Shown here: positions 27,045-35,724 of the stretch, piece by piece
Layout of the letters: each line of letters opens with the position of its first letter
How positions within the stretch are numbered: the first letter of the stretch is position 1
Source of the DNA: VXNE01 sp965248075
GTDB lineage: Bacteria > Pseudomonadota > Gammaproteobacteria > Pseudomonadales > Azotimanducaceae
Direction: 5' to 3'
DNA length: 64,000 nt
Assembly (NCBI GenBank): GCA_965248075.1
Contig: CBDFIL010000003.1
Location: 434,001-498,000 of the forward strand
Position numbers and translations under genes: made by a program
The notes under the pieces: generated by a model
What the model was told of the DNA's origin: nothing
What the model saw: the letters and a program-made list of their open reading frames with translations, nothing else
Databases searched by the model: none

Positions 27045-27809
27045 TCAGTCGATGACCTCGCCGCCATCGACGACATGGGTGGCGCCTGTCACGAAGCTGG
27101 CGAGGTCCGATGCGAGATACAGGACCGGGCCGGCGATCTCGCTCGCGTCGGCGACGCGGCGCTGCGCCTTGCAGTCCCTGGCGAGGATCTCGTAGCCCGC
27201 CTCCACCGTGTCGGCGATGCGGAGCGCGAGGTTTCGAAGCATGTCCGTGTCGACGCCGCCTGGTACGACACTGTTGACGCGAATGGCCTTGCCGAATTCG
27301 AGAGCATGAGATCGCGTAAGACTGATGACGGCGGCCTTCGACGCTCCGTAGACCGAGCCGTACGGCGTGCCGACGAGGCCGAGCACCGAGGCCACGTTGA
27401 CGATGTTGCCGCCCGACTCCCGAAGATGGGCAGCAGCATGCTTGGTCATGAAGAAGACGCCCTTGAGATTGACGTCGAGGACGCGGTCCCAATCCGCCTC
27501 CTCGGTCTTCTCGACCGGCCCGCCGGCCCCGATGCCGGCGTTGTTGACGAGCACGTCGAGCCCGCCGAGCCCGTTGACGGCTGCATCGACGATCGATTGG
27601 CACGCCGCTTCGGGTCCGACCGAACCCGGCGCTGCGATGACGCGGTCGCCGGCACCGAGTTCGGTGACCGCCTTGCGCGTCGTCTCCTCGGTGCTGCCGT
27701 TGACCGCGACCCGTGCGCCGGCTTGCAGGAAGGCCTCGACGATCGCCCGGCCAATGCCTCGAGTGCCGCCGGTGACGAGGACGCGTTTGTCGGTAAAGTC
27801 GAGTTGCAT
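27045..27809 (-). CDS. Short-chain dehydrogenase/reductase
   Basis: A 254-aa classical SDR. The nucleotide-binding TGGTRGIGR is at about residues 13-21, NNAG at about 90, the catalytic Ser in VNVASVLG, the YGASK tetrad (Tyr-x3-Lys), and the C-terminal GATHVVDGGEVID. It resembles 3-oxoacyl-ACP reductase/glucose dehydrogenase-type enzymes; the substrate is not predictable. The start at 27809 follows an AAGGAGATA ribosome-binding site. The PhyH gene upstream is on the same strand. Two pieces of this gene are copied at 25728-25812. Confidence 0.9.
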   Translation of the reverse strand: MQLDFTDKRVLVTGGTRGIGRAIVEAFLQAGARVAVNGSTEETTRKAVTELGAGDRVIAAPGSVGPEAACQSIVDAAVNGLGGLDVLVNNAGIGAGGPVEKTEEADWDRVLDVNLKGVFFMTKHAAAHLRESGGNIVNVASVLGLVGTPYGSVYGASKAAVISLTRSHALEFGKAIRVNSVVPGGVDTDMLRNLALRIADTVEAGYEILARDCKAQRRVADASEIAGPVLYLASDLASFVTGATHVVDGGEVID

Positions 27810-27916
27810 GGTATCTCCTTCAACGGTTTGGGAATGGATCAAGCCACCGACGGCAGCTCGAGCTGAGGCCTGCCGCTACGCGCCGGAGTCCTCCGGCCCA
27901 GCCGCGCCGACCTGTC

Positions 27917-29258
27917 TCAGGTCTTCGCGTTGTTCACGGTCCTGACGAAGATGGCGAAGTCCTTCACGTAGTCGAAGTTCTTCTTGTAGAGGAAGTCGTC
28001 GCGGCCGAGAAGCTGGGACATCGGGGGTCCCCAGGTCTCGACGAGGCGGTCGGCCGCGTCCGAATAGTCGTCGGCGGGCCGCATGAGGAGACGGTAGTAG
28101 CGCCCCATAGCCGGTCCGGCACTCGCTCGCAAGCTCGCTACGCACCGGCGCGCCTCCGGCCCAGCCACGCCGTCCTTCCATGGACCAATCGCCGCCGGTC
28201 GCTGCGCTCCCGTCATCGTTTGTTCCATGCAAGGTGGCATGGAGGACGACTCGCTGCCCCGGGATGGACCGCAGCCATTTGCCGTGCCAGACGCTGCCGT
28301 CCCAGAGCGCGACGGACCCTGGCGGGCATTCGATCGCGATGGCGTTCGACAGGTCGGCAGACTCCGCTTCGTTCGGGTGGCGCCGGAAGCGTTTGGTGCC
28401 GGGGATCACCAGCGTGGCTCCCCCATCCTTCGTGAAGTCGTCGCAGGCCCAGCATGCCGTCAGCATCATGTTGTGCTCCGCAAACGGAGCGGGAAACATG
28501 TCCTGGTCCGAGTGCGGCGGTGTGCACGGATCACCGGCGTTCCGGACCGTGGCGATCAGGCTGCCCATGAGAAAGCCGCGGCCCACCGAGAACTCCGCCA
28601 TGGCCATCACGCTCGGGTTCAGCGCGGCCTCCGCGAACACCGGCTCCTTGTCGAGCAGCCGCCCGCGGCTTCCGGAGCCCGGGGTCGTATCCAGGATCGT
28701 GTTGCGCAGACGCTCGAAGAATTCTGCATCGGCGGCGTTTTCGATGACGGTCCAGCCCTCCGCCGCGAGCTGCCGACAGTTCTCCACGAGCCCGAGTTCC
28801 TCGACCACGGGAAGGAGTTCCATGGAAATCGCCTCGGGCGGCAGTGTCTCGCTGACCCGGCCCTGCAGGGAGACGACTCCTTCGGCCGACCCGGCGGCCG
28901 CATCGGCGCTGCCGCGCCGTGTGCCCGAGAGCGTCCCGTCGCCGAACTCCCCGAACTTGACATTCCCCGTCACCGAGTCGCCGTCGAACGCGACCTGGAA
29001 CTCGAGCGTCATGGCCATCGGCTCCGTGACGCTCGCCTGCCACTGCGCCCGGTCGCCGGAGACCGAACCGGCCTCGATCGCCATCGGCTGGAACATGCTG
29101 CCAGACACGGTCCCAGTGACGGAACTCCCGGTCTGCGTCAGGTCGAGGACGAGCTGGAGCGCCCCGTAAGAGGAATCCAGATCGACGTCCCAAAGGCCGC
29201 TCACGCCCGGGATGGTTTCCGTGCGCGATCGTTCGTCGACCGTGTCTGCGACTGCCAT
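27917..29258 (-). pseudogene. PhyH-family dioxygenase with beta-rich N-domain, interrupted by a repeat
   Basis: The frame runs from 29258 through an N-terminal domain of short beta-like, Gly/Thr/Ser-rich repeats (LVLDLTQTGSSVTGTVSGSM, about 20-120) into a PhyH domain with HxD in PPHSDQDMFPAP and the distal His in SVWHGKWLRSIPG. At VVLHAT a 133-bp repeat (28101-28233) interrupts the gene. The true C terminus (YYRLLMRPADDYSDAADRL to VNNAKT) resumes in another frame. The paralogue at 11466-12383 shows the uninterrupted junction, HATYYRLLM. A truncated protein containing all catalytic residues might still be made. Confidence 0.87.
28101..28233 (-). repeat. Single copy of the 129-bp repeat inserted in a PhyH gene
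   Basis: Read on the minus strand, it begins with catggaacaaacgatgacgg and contains gcagcgaccggcggcgattg, tccatggaagg and ggctgggccggaggcg. These words match the tandem units at 63647-64000. Alignment with the PhyH paralogue at 11.6 kb places the insertion exactly between tagtag and gtggcat. The 133-bp length shifts the frame by one. No clear target duplication is seen. Confidence 0.85.
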
Positions 29259-29335
29259 GCCTGCGCCTTCCGCTCAAATGCTCGCGCCGCCACGCGACGG
29301 ACCAACTCGACTTCGTCGAGCATGCCACAGCGCCG

Positions 29336-29487
29336 TGGAATCGGCACCGTGGAATCGCGTTGGAGTCGGCGCGTTGGAGTCCGCGTTGGAGTCGGGACAG
29401 GCGTTGGAGTCGGGACACACACCGAGTCGTTGGAGTCGGGACACAGGAGTGGAATCGGGACACACACCGTGGAATCGGGACACAGGT
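29336..29487. repeat. Degenerate minisatellite (ttggagtcgggacac units)
   Basis: About nine imperfect units built from gttggagtcgggacac or gtggaatcgggacacac repeat over 150 bp between the PhyH start and the esterase gene. Unit length varies from about 14 to 26 bp. No coding function is apparent. Confidence 0.75.
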
Positions 29488-29495
29488 AGTCCCCC

Positions 29496-29560
29496 GAACC
29501 GGTGCAGCAGGAATACGTGCCGCGTTTTGCGCGCAAGGGCCGCCAGTGCCCGACGAGCGG
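29496..29560 (-). pseudogene. Fragment of the ECF sigma factor gene
   Basis: The minus strand encodes RRALAALARKTRHVFLLHRFGG, matching ALAALPVKTRHVFLLHRFEG of the sigma factor at 25098-25676. The shared nucleotide stretch includes ggtgcagcaggaatacgtgc. Only this piece of region 4 is present. The sequence cctaagat also recurs beside both loci. Confidence 0.75.
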
Positions 29561-29607
29561 ACGACGGATGGCCTAAGATGTTGCGCGGCGAGCGAGGAGC
29601 CCCGGCC

Positions 29608-30621
29608 ATGCGATGCGTCCCACGAATCACCGCTTTCCTGTGGCTGGTCGCCGTGCTGGCCGCCGCAGCGAGCGGCGCGCAGGAGTCCGTGCTCTCGAAC
29701 CACAGTGTGGCCACCCACCTGGTGCCCGGCGACGCGCGCTTCGACCTCCTGCTGCCGCCAGCCTACGACCCGGAGCGGGCGGAGCCATACCCGTTGCTGC
29801 TGTGGCTGCACGGCGGCAGCAGCGGCGAGGATCAACTGGAGCGCCGTCTGCGTTCGCATCTGGAGCGCGCCTGGGACGAGGGCACGATCGAACCCATCGT
29901 GGTCGTCGCCCCGATCACCGGCAACTCCTACTACATCGACTGGAAGAGCGGCGGCCACGACTGGGAGACGTTCCTTCTCAGCGAGTTGCTCGCGCATGTC
30001 CGCGGCAGCTACCACGTCGCGCAGGGCCGGGCGGGCACGCTGATCGGCGGCGCCTCCGCCGGCGGGCAGGGCACGCTACGGATCGCCCTGCGCAACCCCG
30101 AGACGTTCGTCGGCGCTGCGGCCCTCGAACCCGGTTTCCCGCCGGTGACCGCCTTCGCCGACCTCGATGTGACGCCCTACGGCCCGGGAGCCATGCGCTT
30201 CCTGGAACGGCGCTTCGGCAATCCAGTCGACACCGCCTACTGGCGAGCCCGCCATCCGCCGACGATCGTCATCGACAGCGCCGACCGGCTGCGCAACTCG
30301 GGCCTGCAGCTGTTGGTCGAGGCCGGCGACGAGGACGCCAACCTGACGTTCCTCGGCGCCGAGCTGGTGCATCGGCTGCTCTTCGACGCCGCCATCGAGC
30401 ACGAGTACCACCTGATCCGCGGCGCCGCCCACACCGGGCGCTCGGTCCCGCGCCGGCTCGCGAACGTGTTCGGCTTCTTCCAGCGCGCGCTGCGTCCCGA
30501 GGGTCCCGACCCGGAGGCGGAGCGGCATCTGGCTAACGCGAAGCGCTCCGGCCGCTATGCGCCGCGCGTGCCTGACCAGCTTCACTTCGAGACCGTCGAC
30601 TTCGGGGGCGCGCTGCCGTGA
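29608..30621 (+). CDS. Exported esterase of the alpha/beta-hydrolase fold
   Basis: A 337-aa protein with a signal peptide (FLWLVAVLAAAASGAQE) and an esterase-D/feruloyl-esterase-like core. The oxyanion region is LLLWLHGGSSGED, VVVAPITGNSYYIDW follows, and the nucleophile elbow is GGASAGGQG (Gly-x-Ser-x-Gly form). A His in RGAAHTGRS and an Asp upstream probably complete the triad. The substrate is unknown. The start at 29608 is preceded by GAGGAG. Confidence 0.8.
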   Translation: MRCVPRITAFLWLVAVLAAAASGAQESVLSNHSVATHLVPGDARFDLLLPPAYDPERAEPYPLLLWLHGGSSGEDQLERRLRSHLERAWDEGTIEPIVVVAPITGNSYYIDWKSGGHDWETFLLSELLAHVRGSYHVAQGRAGTLIGGASAGGQGTLRIALRNPETFVGAAALEPGFPPVTAFADLDVTPYGPGAMRFLERRFGNPVDTAYWRARHPPTIVIDSADRLRNSGLQLLVEAGDEDANLTFLGAELVHRLLFDAAIEHEYHLIRGAAHTGRSVPRRLANVFGFFQRALRPEGPDPEAERHLANAKRSGRYAPRVPDQLHFETVDFGGALP

Positions 30622-30648
30622 GGGTCGAACCCCAGGGGCCGTCGGGAC

Positions 30649-30673
30649 GTAGGGGACGCCCTTGTGGCGTCCC
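30649..30673 (+). repeat. GTAG-headed REP-like hairpin
   Basis: GTAG is followed at once by the hairpin gggacgcc-cttgt-ggcgtccc, the same design as the element at 261-285 and sharing its cttgt loop. It lies between the esterase stop and the ABC transporter start. Confidence 0.75.
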
Positions 30674-30700
30674 GTTTCGAATTGGGCGCGGCATAGCCGC

Positions 30701-32629
30701 ATGCGCGTAGCCGTTCTCCGCCACACCGAGCGCGACCGGCTCAGCGCGCGCTGGGTGGCGAGCGTCTTCCTGCGTACGTGGCCGTTCATTCGCCCGCTGC
30801 TCAGGCACCTCCTCGCGTACCTGTCGGTGTCCGGGGTGGTTGCGCTGGTGACGGCGTTCCTGGGGTTCCTGCTGATCGGCGTCGCCACCTCGGGAGTGCT
30901 TGCAGGCAAGCCTATCGGGGCCATCGTGGCCTTCCTATTTGCGCTCGATCCCGCCGTCTTCGTCGAGGTCGAGGCCCTCCCGGTCGAGGCGCGTCGCGCG
31001 CTCCTGTTGCCGACGCTCGAACTCGCCATCGTCCTGGTGGCCGTCACCATCCCGAGCGGGCTGGTCCTCAACTACTACGGCATGTGGATCTTCCAGCAGA
31101 TCAACCAGCGCATGCGCGTACGGCTCATCGACCGTCTGCAGGCGCAGTCGCTCACCTTTCACGCCAACGCCGAGACGGGAGATGCCATCTACCGGGTGTA
31201 CCAGGACAGCGCGATGGTCACGGCGATCATCCGCTCGATCTTCATCGAGCCGATCATGTTCCTCGGCCGCTATCTCATCGGAGTGGCCATCGTCGCGGCA
31301 TTTCAACCGATGCTGGCGGCCGTGCTCGCCTGCACGGTGCTGCCGGTTCTCTACCTCGGCTATCTCTTCTCGTCGCGTCTGCGCACGCGGTTCAAACGCG
31401 CGCGCGAGCGCAACAGCGCGCTGACGTCCTGGATTCAGGAAAGCGTACTCGGCGTGCGCGTCATCAAGGCGACCGGTACCGAGCCGCAACGCACACAGGG
31501 CTTTCACGAGCGCTCGCGGAACGCGCTCGAGGCCGCGTTTCGGTCGCGTGTGTCCCTTGCGGTGCTCTCCCTTGCGGTGCTCGGCATTCTCGCGTTCGCC
31601 GTGATCGGACTCGCGATCCTCGCCGTCGAGTCGCTCGCGGCGTTGTGGTCGAACGCGTCCGCCGCGACGTTCGCCCAGGGCATCCTGCTGGGCTTCGGGT
31701 TCGCGGTCTGGAATTTCGGTACGTTCTCGGCGGTCAACTCCCGCGCCAACGACGGCCTCGGCGCGATCCGCGCGCTCATCAGCCTGTGGGGCCGCGCCCA
31801 GGACATGGCCATGGGGCTCGGGCGCGTGTTCGAGATTCTCGACCTCGAGCCCGACGTCGAGGACGCCGCCGATGCCATCGCGCTGCCGGCGTTCCGCGAC
31901 ACGGTACGCTTCGAGGGCGTGGCCTTCGGCTATCTGCCGGATCGGCCCGTGCTCACCGGGGTCGACCTCACCGCGCCCCGCGGCACGGTGACCGCCATCG
32001 TCGGGCCGACGGGCACCGGCAAGTCGACCCTCATGTCGCTGCTGCTGCGCCTCGCCGACCCCGACGGCGGGCGCATCACCATCGACGGCATCGACATCCG
32101 CGGGGTCACGATCGACTCCCTGCGCAGCCGCATCTCCATCGCGACCCAGGAGAACATCCTGTTCTCCGACACGGTGACGGAGAACATTCGCTTTGCCGTG
32201 CCCGACGCCCCACCCCAGGCGGTCGCCGAAGCGGCGCGGGTCGCCTGCGCCGACGCGTTCATCGAGCAGCTGCCGGGCGGTTACGAGACGCCGCTCGGCG
32301 AGCGCGCGACGAAGCTCTCGAGCGGCCAGCGGCAACGGATCGTCATCGCCCGGGCCGTCGTGAAGGATGCGCCGATCCTGATTCTCGACGAGCCGACCGC
32401 CGCGCTCGATGCCGAGACCGAGCTCCAGGTGCTCGCGAGCCTGAAACGCTGGGGCGAGAACCGCTGCATCTTTCTCATCACGCACCGGTTGTCGACGATT
32501 CGCCAGGCCGACCACGTCGTGTACCTGCGCGACGGGCGGGTGCTGGCGCAGGGGACACACGACGCACTGATCGCCTCCACGCGCGTCTACCGCGAGTTCG
32601 TCGAGGCCGAGACGGGGCAAGCGGCGTGA
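30701..32629 (+). CDS. ABC exporter half-transporter, first subunit
   Basis: A 642-aa fusion of a six-helix type I exporter membrane domain (about 1-330) and an ATPase domain. Walker A is GPTGTGKST, the signature is LSSGQ, Walker B with the catalytic Glu is ILILDEPTAALD, and the H-loop is ITHRLST. The second subunit overlaps by four bases, so the two probably form a heterodimeric exporter of the lipid, peptide or drug type. Both carry canonical catalytic glutamates, unlike many heterodimers with one degenerate site. The substrate is unknown. Confidence 0.93.
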   Translation: MRVAVLRHTERDRLSARWVASVFLRTWPFIRPLLRHLLAYLSVSGVVALVTAFLGFLLIGVATSGVLAGKPIGAIVAFLFALDPAVFVEVEALPVEARRALLLPTLELAIVLVAVTIPSGLVLNYYGMWIFQQINQRMRVRLIDRLQAQSLTFHANAETGDAIYRVYQDSAMVTAIIRSIFIEPIMFLGRYLIGVAIVAAFQPMLAAVLACTVLPVLYLGYLFSSRLRTRFKRARERNSALTSWIQESVLGVRVIKATGTEPQRTQGFHERSRNALEAAFRSRVSLAVLSLAVLGILAFAVIGLAILAVESLAALWSNASAATFAQGILLGFGFAVWNFGTFSAVNSRANDGLGAIRALISLWGRAQDMAMGLGRVFEILDLEPDVEDAADAIALPAFRDTVRFEGVAFGYLPDRPVLTGVDLTAPRGTVTAIVGPTGTGKSTLMSLLLRLADPDGGRITIDGIDIRGVTIDSLRSRISIATQENILFSDTVTENIRFAVPDAPPQAVAEAARVACADAFIEQLPGGYETPLGERATKLSSGQRQRIVIARAVVKDAPILILDEPTAALDAETELQVLASLKRWGENRCIFLITHRLSTIRQADHVVYLRDGRVLAQGTHDALIASTRVYREFVEAETGQAA

Positions 32630-34596
32630 GCGACATGCCCGATGGCCGCGAGTTCGGCACGCGCGAGACCCTCTCGCTGATCGCACGCTCACTGACCTTC
32701 GTGTGGCCGTACCGAAAACAGATCGCCGTCAAGCTCGCCCTGAGCCTGGTCGGCGTCTCGGTGGTCCTGATCCTGCCCTGGCCGCTGAAGATCCTGGTCG
32801 ACCACGTCGTGATGGGGATGCCGGTCGGCACCGCGCCGACGCCCTATCCGCCCTACGCGCAGCCCTTGCTCGATCTCATGGTGGGGCTCACGCCGTTTGA
32901 GATCGTCTGGGCCACCGTCGGCATCAGCCTCGTCGGCATCGTGCTGATCGGCGCGTTCGGTCAGGGTGCGGCCGGCGACCGCGCCGAGGGCGAGCTTGCC
33001 GAGGGCCTCGACACCGCCACCAAGAGCGAGAACCAGGCGAACGCTTCCGACAGCCGCGTGGGCGGCCTCCTCGGGCTCTACGAGTACCGCTATCAGCTGC
33101 GGGCCACGCACCGCATCAACCACGATCTGCGCTCGATGCTCTACCGCCGCCTGATGGCGTTGCCGATGACGCGGTTCGCCGACGCCAGCATCGGCGATGC
33201 GGTGTATCGCGTGATGTACGACACGCCGTCGATCTCGCGGGTGTGTTACGACATCCTGGTCACGCCGCTCGTCAGCATCTACGCGATGGCGATCGTCATC
33301 TGGACCACGCAGTACAGCTTCTCGGTCCTGCCGTCGGTGGTCACGATGGCGTGGCTCGCGGCGCCCATGGTGCTCGCGAGCACGCTCCTGATGACGGGCA
33401 TCACGCGGCGACGCTCCATCGCGAGCCGGCAGGCGGGCGCGGCGACGACGGCCACGGTCGAGGAAGGCATGAGCAACATCGCCGCCGTCCAGAGCCTCGG
33501 CGCGAACGCCAGGCAGCGCGAGTCGTTCGCGGCCGACAGCGCGCAGTCGTTCAAGCGCTTCCGCGGCTATGAGCTCATGAACCTGCTGCTCGCGGCCTTG
33601 CAGGGCATCGTCATCCTCGGGCTGACGTTCTATGTCTTCTACGACGTGGCCAACGCGATCATCGACGGACGCATGTCCGCGGGCGACTATTCCGTGCTGT
33701 ACGGCTTCTTCCTGCAGATCGCGATCACGGCCGGCGCCATGGGCGCGCTGTGGTTCAACCTGCAGAACAGCGTGGCCGGTATGAAGCGCGTGTTCGACAT
33801 CGTCGACATGCGCGTCGATGCCGACCACCACGGCGCGCGCCGGCTCCCCGGGACCGCCCGTCGCGTCGCGCTCGAGGACGTTTCCTTCAGCTACCCCGAC
33901 GGCACCCTGGCGCTCGACGGCGTGAGCCTCGAGGGCCGCGTCGGCGAGATGATCGCGCTGGTGGGCACCACCGGCGCCGGCAAGTCGACCCTCGCCTACA
34001 CGCTACCCGGGTTCATCCAGCCGTTGGCGGGGCGCGTGCTGCTCGACGACGTCGACCTGACCGCGCTCAGCGTCGACTGCGTGCGCGACAACGTGGCGTT
34101 CGTCTTTCAGGAACCGATCGTCTTCGACGACACTGTCGCCAACAACATCCGCATGGGCAATCCTGCCGCGAGCGCTCTCGAGGTGGAAGCCGCGGCGCGC
34201 ACGGCCGGAGCGCTCGACTTCATCGAAGCGCTGCCGAGCGGCTTCGAGACGCGGCTCGGGCAGGCCGGCGCCACCCTTTCGGTCGGCCAGAAACAACGGT
34301 TGGCCATTGCCCGCGGTCTCGTGAGCCGCGCGCCCGTGCTGGTACTCGACGAACCGACCGCCGCGCTCGACCCCGAGACGGAAAACGCGCTCATCGAAGC
34401 GTTGAACGCCGAGCGCGAGAAGCGTCTGCTCATCGTCATCGCACATCGGCTCAGTACCATCCGCTCGGCCGACCGGATCTTGTTCATCGAAAGCGGCCGC
34501 ATCATCGAGACCGGCAGCCACGACGAACTGATGCGCGAGCGAAGTGGTGGCTATCGCCGCTTCGTCGAGCTGCAGGTCGGCCCAAACGCCATTTGA
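32626..34596 (+). CDS. ABC exporter half-transporter, second subunit
   Basis: A protein of about 656 aa with a membrane domain that has a cytoplasmic insertion rich in Ala/Glu (GAFGQGAAGDRAEGELAEGL), then an ATPase domain with Walker A GTTGAGKST, signature LSVGQ (a variant of LSGGQ), Walker B VLVLDEPTAALD and H-loop IAHRLST. The GTG start at 32626 overlaps the TGA of the first subunit (GTGA), implying translational coupling; an in-frame ATG lies at 32635. The SDR gene follows 11 bp later and probably shares the transcript. Confidence 0.92.
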   Translation: MSDMPDGREFGTRETLSLIARSLTFVWPYRKQIAVKLALSLVGVSVVLILPWPLKILVDHVVMGMPVGTAPTPYPPYAQPLLDLMVGLTPFEIVWATVGISLVGIVLIGAFGQGAAGDRAEGELAEGLDTATKSENQANASDSRVGGLLGLYEYRYQLRATHRINHDLRSMLYRRLMALPMTRFADASIGDAVYRVMYDTPSISRVCYDILVTPLVSIYAMAIVIWTTQYSFSVLPSVVTMAWLAAPMVLASTLLMTGITRRRSIASRQAGAATTATVEEGMSNIAAVQSLGANARQRESFAADSAQSFKRFRGYELMNLLLAALQGIVILGLTFYVFYDVANAIIDGRMSAGDYSVLYGFFLQIAITAGAMGALWFNLQNSVAGMKRVFDIVDMRVDADHHGARRLPGTARRVALEDVSFSYPDGTLALDGVSLEGRVGEMIALVGTTGAGKSTLAYTLPGFIQPLAGRVLLDDVDLTALSVDCVRDNVAFVFQEPIVFDDTVANNIRMGNPAASALEVEAAARTAGALDFIEALPSGFETRLGQAGATLSVGQKQRLAIARGLVSRAPVLVLDEPTAALDPETENALIEALNAEREKRLLIVIAHRLSTIRSADRILFIESGRIIETGSHDELMRERSGGYRRFVELQVGPNAI

Positions 34597-34607
34597 GGTG
34601 AACAGAC

Positions 34608-35483
34608 ATGACCGGGAACTCGAGGAAAGTCGCTCTCATCACGGGGGGAACGGACGGCATCGGCAAGGCCACGGCCCTGGAGTTGGCCAGGCACGGCTAT
34701 ACGCTGCACGTGCTCGGAAGAAGCAAGGGGCGCGGGGAACGTACGCTGGCGGAAGCGAGGGGTATCGCTCCGGACAAATCCCATGAACTGTTTCTGGTCG
34801 ATCTGGCCGATCTGGAGGCCGTCAATGCGTTCCTGCGGGAATATGCACGAAGCTACGATACGCTGGATTTGCTGGTGCTGAACGCCAACGCCTGGGTCCC
34901 GAACGTTTCGGTCTCCTCTGTCGGCGTGGATGTGGTCTTTACGGTCGGATACCTGTCCAGGTATCTGTTTTCGATCAGGCTGAATCCCTTGCTGGAGGCA
35001 GGGAGAGACGCCCGCGTCGTCCACGTAAGCGACGCCAGGATGATCCGGGAGATTGACTACGCGAGGCTCTCTCGGCCCGACTATGGGATCCTGAAGGCGA
35101 CTCTCCAGAGCTACGCGGCGAGTGCCCTCCTTGCCTATTTCCTGAACGCGCTGGACATGACGCCCGTTCCTCACGAAACCATGGATCCCGGTGTCGTGAA
35201 TACGCGGCAGATCAAGGAAAGGAACATCGTGGTGCGAGCGCTGGCCAAGCTCGGGGGACTGCTGGAGCCGGAGGAATCGGGCCGGCGCATCGTCCAGCAC
35301 ATCCTGGAGACGCGGGCTCGGGACGTTGCGAGCAGGTACTACTCTCTGGAGAAGGAGAAGAAACTGCCGGAGAAGCTGACCGGCGGCAACGCCCGTTTCG
35401 AGCGACTGGTCGCCTACAGCGAGCGCGTCACGGGGGTATCGTTGACGGAGATCCGTGCTCGGGCGGACCCTGTTCGGCGGTAA
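34608..35483 (+). CDS. SDR-family protein lacking the catalytic lysine
   Basis: A 291-aa retinol-dehydrogenase-like SDR. It has a normal cofactor motif (TGGTDGIGKA), the NANAW block in place of NNAG, and a Ser in VVHVSDARM. The expected Tyr-x3-Lys reads YAASA, so the lysine is an alanine. It may therefore be catalytically impaired or act differently. It follows the ABC exporter by 11 bp with an AGGTGAACAG spacer, suggesting a role linked to the exported compound. Similarity outside the Rossmann fold was not recognised. Confidence 0.8.
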   Translation: MTGNSRKVALITGGTDGIGKATALELARHGYTLHVLGRSKGRGERTLAEARGIAPDKSHELFLVDLADLEAVNAFLREYARSYDTLDLLVLNANAWVPNVSVSSVGVDVVFTVGYLSRYLFSIRLNPLLEAGRDARVVHVSDARMIREIDYARLSRPDYGILKATLQSYAASALLAYFLNALDMTPVPHETMDPGVVNTRQIKERNIVVRALAKLGGLLEPEESGRRIVQHILETRARDVASRYYSLEKEKKLPEKLTGGNARFERLVAYSERVTGVSLTEIRARADPVRR

Positions 35484-35724
35484 TCCTGTCGGCCTTGGTC
35501 GCAGGGGGATGGTCGCCGGGGGTCGCAGGGGGGACACACATCCTTCGCTGGTCGCCCGGGAGAGCGCAGTCTGGCACGTGCGAATAGCGAATCCGGGGGA
35601 GGTGTGGGTCCGAATTGCGGAGTGGGGCACGGACCTACCGAGTTCACAGGGCAGAGCGGGCGGTCGGGGAGCTCACGCAGGCCCCTCTGCCCACTCAGGG
35701 AATGACGATGCCCGCGAATAGGCG

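Noticed and set aside
29336..29487. CRISPR-like repeats upstream of the esterase
   Set aside because: Units are directly adjacent without unique spacers and are degenerate; a minisatellite explains them.
30778..32620. Extension of the second ABC subunit far upstream into a 1272-codon frame
   Set aside because: The first 600 codons are the out-of-frame image of the first ABC subunit; the real domain begins at 32626-32635.
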